From positions 1 to 8,419 of the forward strand of contig CAMPIK010000082.1 of assembly GCA_946886325.1 (NCBI GenBank): a stretch of 8,419 nucleotides of DNA. Direction: 5' to 3'. The notes beneath the pieces were generated by a model, which made no database searches, was not told the DNA's origin, and saw nothing but the letters and a program-made list of their open reading frames with translations. Both the position numbers and the translations under genes were made by a program. This DNA is from an uncultured Shinella sp. (GTDB taxonomy: Bacteria > Pseudomonadota > Alphaproteobacteria > Rhizobiales > Rhizobiaceae). This document shows positions 6,572 to 8,419 of the stretch, piece by piece (within the stretch, counting starts at the first letter, position 1; every line of letters starts with the position of its first letter).

Positions 6572-6979
6572 TCAGGCCGTTTCGGCCGCAATCGCCTCGA
6601 TGATGACGAAGGCCTGCGCGAGCGGAAAATCGTCGGTGATGGTGATGTGGATGCGCGCCTCGTGGCCGGCCGGCAGCATCTTTTCGAGCCGCGCCGCGGC
6701 ACCGCCCGTGAGCTTCATCGTCGGCTTGCCGCCCGGCAGGTTGACGACGCCCATGTCCTTCCAGAAGACGCCCTGGGCAAGCCCGGTGCCGAGCGCCTTC
6801 GAACAGGCCTCCTTGGCCGCGAACCGCTTGGCGTAGGACGCCGCACGGTTCTTCCGCCGGTCGGACTTCTGCCGCTCGATTTCGGTGAAACAGCGGTTGG
6901 TGAAGCGTTCGCCGAAGCGTTCCAGCGATTTCTCGACGCGCCTGATGTCGATCAGGTCGCTGCCGATGCCGATGATCAT
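6572..6979 (-). CDS. acpS: Holo-[acyl-carrier-protein] synthase
   Basis: A 135-residue AcpS-type phosphopantetheinyl transferase, which moves 4'-phosphopantetheine from coenzyme A to the serine of apo-acyl carrier protein to start fatty acid synthesis. The magnesium-binding motif IGSDLIDI with D8 is at the N terminus, and the second motif [15 protein letters not shown] (52-66) supplies E57. Length is typical of the family (about 120-140). The ATG at 6979 begins MIIGIGSDL, the usual AcpS start, with GGAG about 9 nt upstream. It sits between a DUF2062 gene (85 bp upstream) and lepB (91 bp downstream), all on the minus strand, in the arrangement common in rhizobia. The gaps on each side show no clear terminator, so cotranscription is likely. 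Confidence 0.96.
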   Translation of the reverse strand: MIIGIGSDLIDIRRVEKSLERFGERFTNRCFTEIERQKSDRRKNRAASYAKRFAAKEACSKALGTGLAQGVFWKDMGVVNLPGGKPTMKLTGGAAARLEKMLPAGHEARIHITITDDFPLAQAFVIIEAIAAETA

Positions 6980-7064
6980 GAATTCGGTCTCCGTATCGTC
7001 GAAAGCGGCATGTGGGGCGGCGGACGGTTTTCTGCAAGCGTCCGAGGGCCTGCCGCTAGCACCG

Positions 7065-7667
7065 TCAGGCCCCAGGGTGCAAGGATTTGTGCAAGGGTTC
7101 GCGCGACGCTTCCATGTCTTCCATGTCGGTCAGCCGTGCGGCGAGGCGCGCCAGGCGGCGCGAGTGGAACAGGCGCACGGCCCACCAAGTCGCCAGATAT
7201 GCGATAATGGCGGCGATCCCGCCGATGACGACCGAGCCGACCAGCATCGGTTTCAGCACCGGCTGCCAGAGGCGAAGGAACTCGAAATGCTCGACCATGC
7301 GGAAAAGCGTGCCCGCATCCTCCGGCATGCCGCGTCCCAGCATCAGGTTTCCCAGGCGATAGGTCGCGCCCCAGATGACCGGCAGCGTCAGCGGATTGGC
7401 GACGGTCGTGCCGAGGGCGGCTGCGACGAGATTGCCGGACAGCAGATAGGCGATCGCCAGCGCGATCACGATATGCAGGCCGAGAAAGGGCGTGAAGGCG
7501 GCGAAGACGCCGATGGCGACGCCGAGCGCAATCGCATGGCTCGTCGCGCGGATGCGCAGGATGCGCTTGCCCACATAGCGCCAGGGACGGCTAAAACCCT
7601 TGCGCGGCCAGAGAAATTCCCGAAGGCGGGCGCTGAAGGGTGCAGGCTTGCGGCGTCTGAACAGCAT
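7065..7667 (-). CDS. DUF2062 domain-containing membrane protein
   Basis: A 200-residue integral membrane protein of the DUF2062 family (function not established). A basic N terminus (about 1-40, many Arg/Lys) is followed by [20 protein letters not shown] (44-63) and [20 protein letters not shown] (87-106), the two characteristic blocks of the family. Hydrophobic segments lie at about 44-60, 63-77, 82-108 and 139-165. The C-terminal tail is Arg-rich and then acidic, probably cytoplasmic. It is the first gene of the run leading to acpS, lepB, rnc and era, with 85 bp to acpS. The ATG at 7667 has only a weak ribosome-binding site; no better in-frame start is evident. A membrane or cell-envelope role is all that can be inferred. 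Confidence 0.88.
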   Translation of the reverse strand: MLFRRRKPAPFSARLREFLWPRKGFSRPWRYVGKRILRIRATSHAIALGVAIGVFAAFTPFLGLHIVIALAIAYLLSGNLVAAALGTTVANPLTLPVIWGATYRLGNLMLGRGMPEDAGTLFRMVEHFEFLRLWQPVLKPMLVGSVVIGGIAAIIAYLATWWAVRLFHSRRLARLAARLTDMEDMEASREPLHKSLHPGA

Positions 7668-7706
7668 GGCCAGACTGTGGCAAAGCGTTGATGGCTTTTC
7701 GATGGC

Positions 7707-7736
7707 AAGGCGGACCGCCCCTCAGGGCGGCGCCTT
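7707..7736 (-). terminator. Strong hairpin between the DUF3563-like and DUF2062 genes
   Basis: AAGGCG (7707-7712) pairs with CGCCTT (7731-7736), and CCGCCC (7715-7720) with GGGCGG (7725-7730). This gives a 12-bp stem with a 2-nt bulge and a CTCA-type tetraloop. It lies 62 bp beyond the stop of the DUF3563-like gene and 39 bp before the DUF2062 start. Read on the minus strand it is followed by GCCATCG and only then AAAAG, so there is no U-tract. It is a plausible terminator or 3' stabiliser for the small gene, separating it from the acpS operon, but intrinsic termination is not certain. Confidence 0.5.
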
Positions 7737-7798
7737 TGCTGTCGGTGGCGTGCCGTCATGTCACGCCACTGGTCGGCTTCGTCGATTGGACGTGTTGA

Positions 7799-7951
7799 TC
7801 AGTAGTTCCGGCGGAACAGGCCGCGGTCGATCTGGCGCTGGCGATATTCGAGGTCGATGCGGTCGATGGAGCCGTTGAGATAGGCGGTCTCGCGTTCGTC
7901 GATCGACGGAATGCGCAGGGCGCGGGCGAAGCTCTTGAATTGCTTGAACAT
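7799..7951 (-). CDS. Small DUF3563-like protein, 50 residues
   Basis: A short gene with a complete reading frame: ATG at 7951, TGA at 7799-7801, and a good ribosome-binding site AAAGAGG (complement of 7960-7966) 8 nt upstream. The protein has a basic N terminus MFKQFKSFARALRIP, then ERETAYLNGSIDRIDLEYRQ (20-39), and ends RGLFRRNY. The pattern of a short basic head followed by 'AYL...D..DLE.R...ID' is that of the DUF3563 family of very small proteobacterial proteins, whose function is not known. No cysteine, signal peptide or membrane segment is present; residues about 20-44 look helical and strongly charged. It stands alone between a 177-bp upstream region and a hairpin downstream, so it is probably its own transcription unit. 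The family call is from memory of the motif; that it is a real gene is better supported. Confidence 0.75.
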   Translation of the reverse strand: MFKQFKSFARALRIPSIDERETAYLNGSIDRIDLEYRQRQIDRGLFRRNY

Positions 7952-7969
7952 GTGGTAAACCTCTTTCGG

Positions 7970-8064
7970 TTGACCTCCCGAGACAGAAGATAGGCGTTAC
8001 CAGCCGGTATCACCAGCGATACTATCTCTGGACAGCCATGCGCCTGACGCATATCGGAGGTCAA
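7970..8064. repeat. Inverted repeats in the 177-bp region upstream of the DUF3563-like gene
   Basis: This gene-free region (7952-8128) holds four inverted repeats. They are TTGACCTCC (7970-7978) with GGAGGTCAA (8056-8064), a 9-bp exact pair 77 nt apart; GTATC/GATAC (8007-8022); ATGCG/CGCAT (8038-8052); and just beyond, GTGCA/TGCAC (8070-8083). The outer pair encloses the two inner ones. No convincing -35/-10 pair was identified, though the promoter of the DUF3563-like gene must lie here or upstream. The repeats could be operators or a folded 5' leader; each alone could be chance. Confidence 0.3.
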
Positions 8065-8107
8065 ATCTTGTGCAATTCTGCACTCAGGAAGGCAATTCCG
8101 TCCTCAT

Positions 8108-8126
8108 CTGCCGCTCTGGGCGGCAG
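8108..8126 (-). terminator. Hairpin just after the DsrE-family gene
   Basis: CTGCCGC (8108-8114) and GCGGCAG (8120-8126) form a perfect 7-bp GC-rich stem with a 5-nt loop, beginning 2 nt after the stop codon of the DsrE-family gene. No U-tract follows on the minus strand, so it may slow or protect the transcript end without being a full intrinsic terminator. Confidence 0.4.
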
Positions 8127-8128
8127 GC

Positions 8129-8419
8129 TCATGGCCGGAGATAGAGATAGCCTTCGGCCTGGAGACGGGCGAGGCGCACCACGCCGCCCTCCTCCGCCAC
8201 CTCGAACCCCGCAAGCAGGCCCTTGGAATCGAGGTCCATGGCGCGAAGCGTGTTGCCGCATGCGGCAAAGCCGACGCCGGCATCCGCAATGGCGGTGAAG
8301 CGGCTCAGCGTATCGGGAGGCACGGCATCCGCACGGAACTGGCGAAGCGCCGGGCCATGCACCACAAGCACGATCCGGACGCGATCCGGACCGCCCATGC
8401 CGTCGATATGGTTCCGGAT
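8129..8419 (-). CDS. DsrE/DsrF-family protein, C-terminal part
   Basis: The C-terminal 96 residues of a gene that starts beyond the right edge. The visible chain opens IRNHIDGMGGPDRVRIVLVV, the first strand and loop of the DsrE-like fold. It continues with HGPALRQF, a conserved-looking cysteine in FAACGNTLRAM, and the ending RLARLQAEGYLYLRP. These match the COG1416-type small DsrE-like proteins of proteobacteria. The family is related to sulfur-relay proteins DsrE/TusD, in which a cysteine carries persulfide sulfur. For this subgroup the role is not established, and the single visible cysteine is only a candidate active residue. An ATG at 8398 is internal to the conserved 'NHIDGMGG' block and is not taken as the start. 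The gene ends 2 nt before a hairpin and lies 177 bp upstream of the DUF3563-like gene. Confidence 0.82.
   Translation of the reverse strand: MRNHIDGMGGPDRVRIVLVVHGPALRQFRADAVPPDTLSRFTAIADAGVGFAACGNTLRAMDLDSKGLLAGFEVAEEGGVVRLARLQAEGYLYLRP

Noticed and set aside
4971..8084. The 10-mer ATTCTGCACT occurring at 4971-4980 and 8075-8084, both intergenic
   Set aside because: In 8.4 kb many 10-mers recur by chance, and the flanks do not match beyond the 10 bases.
8038..8298. An 86-codon plus-strand frame across the DsrE-family gene
   Set aside because: It runs antisense to the conserved DsrE-like C terminus and turns into Pro/Arg-rich low-complexity sequence.

Overview
The window looks like a chromosomal segment from an alphaproteobacterium of the Rhizobiaceae (Sinorhizobium/Ensifer, Rhizobium or Agrobacterium type). 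The evidence is the high GC content, the codon use, the protein flavour of Era, RNase III and LepB, and the housekeeping order acpS-lepB-rnc-era. The genus cannot be fixed from the sequence alone. There is no sign of phage, insertion sequence, CRISPR, tRNA or rRNA.

Layout. (i) 1-317, minus strand: the first 105 residues of a cyclopropane-fatty-acyl-phospholipid synthase-type methyltransferase, running off the left edge. (ii) 318-482: a divergent control region. (iii) 483-3897, plus strand: a two-gene unit with a 14-nt overlap. It encodes a periplasmic PotD/PotF-type polyamine-binding protein and a membrane protein with a periplasmic sensor, HAMP, GGDEF and EAL domains. This is the arrangement of the Vibrio cholerae NspS-MbaA polyamine/cyclic-di-GMP sensory pair. 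(iv) 3928-7667, minus strand, converging on the sensory unit across only 30 bp: DUF2062 membrane protein, acpS, lepB, rnc and era, in order of transcription. (v) 7668-8419, minus strand: a strong hairpin, a 50-residue DUF3563-like protein, a 177-bp intergenic region with several inverted repeats, and the C-terminal 96 residues of a DsrE-family protein entering from the right edge.

How the genes work together. In the sensory pair the binding protein has no ABC permease or ATPase beside it and is translationally coupled to the cyclic-di-GMP enzyme. It is therefore best read as a receptor subunit that reports periplasmic polyamines to the GGDEF-EAL protein, which would then set cyclic-di-GMP levels and so biofilm, polysaccharide and motility. 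The minus-strand cluster is a core growth operon: phosphopantetheinylation of acyl carrier protein (AcpS), signal-peptide removal (LepB), double-stranded RNA processing (RNase III) and 16S rRNA/30S maturation (Era). lepB and rnc share an ATGA stop/start, whereas rnc and era are separated by 136 bp containing a GC-rich hairpin just ahead of the era ribosome-binding site.

The most interesting item is the polyamine/cyclic-di-GMP pair. The family is known, so what is open here is its ligand, the net direction of its enzyme activity and its position next to the era operon, not the existence of a new class of system.
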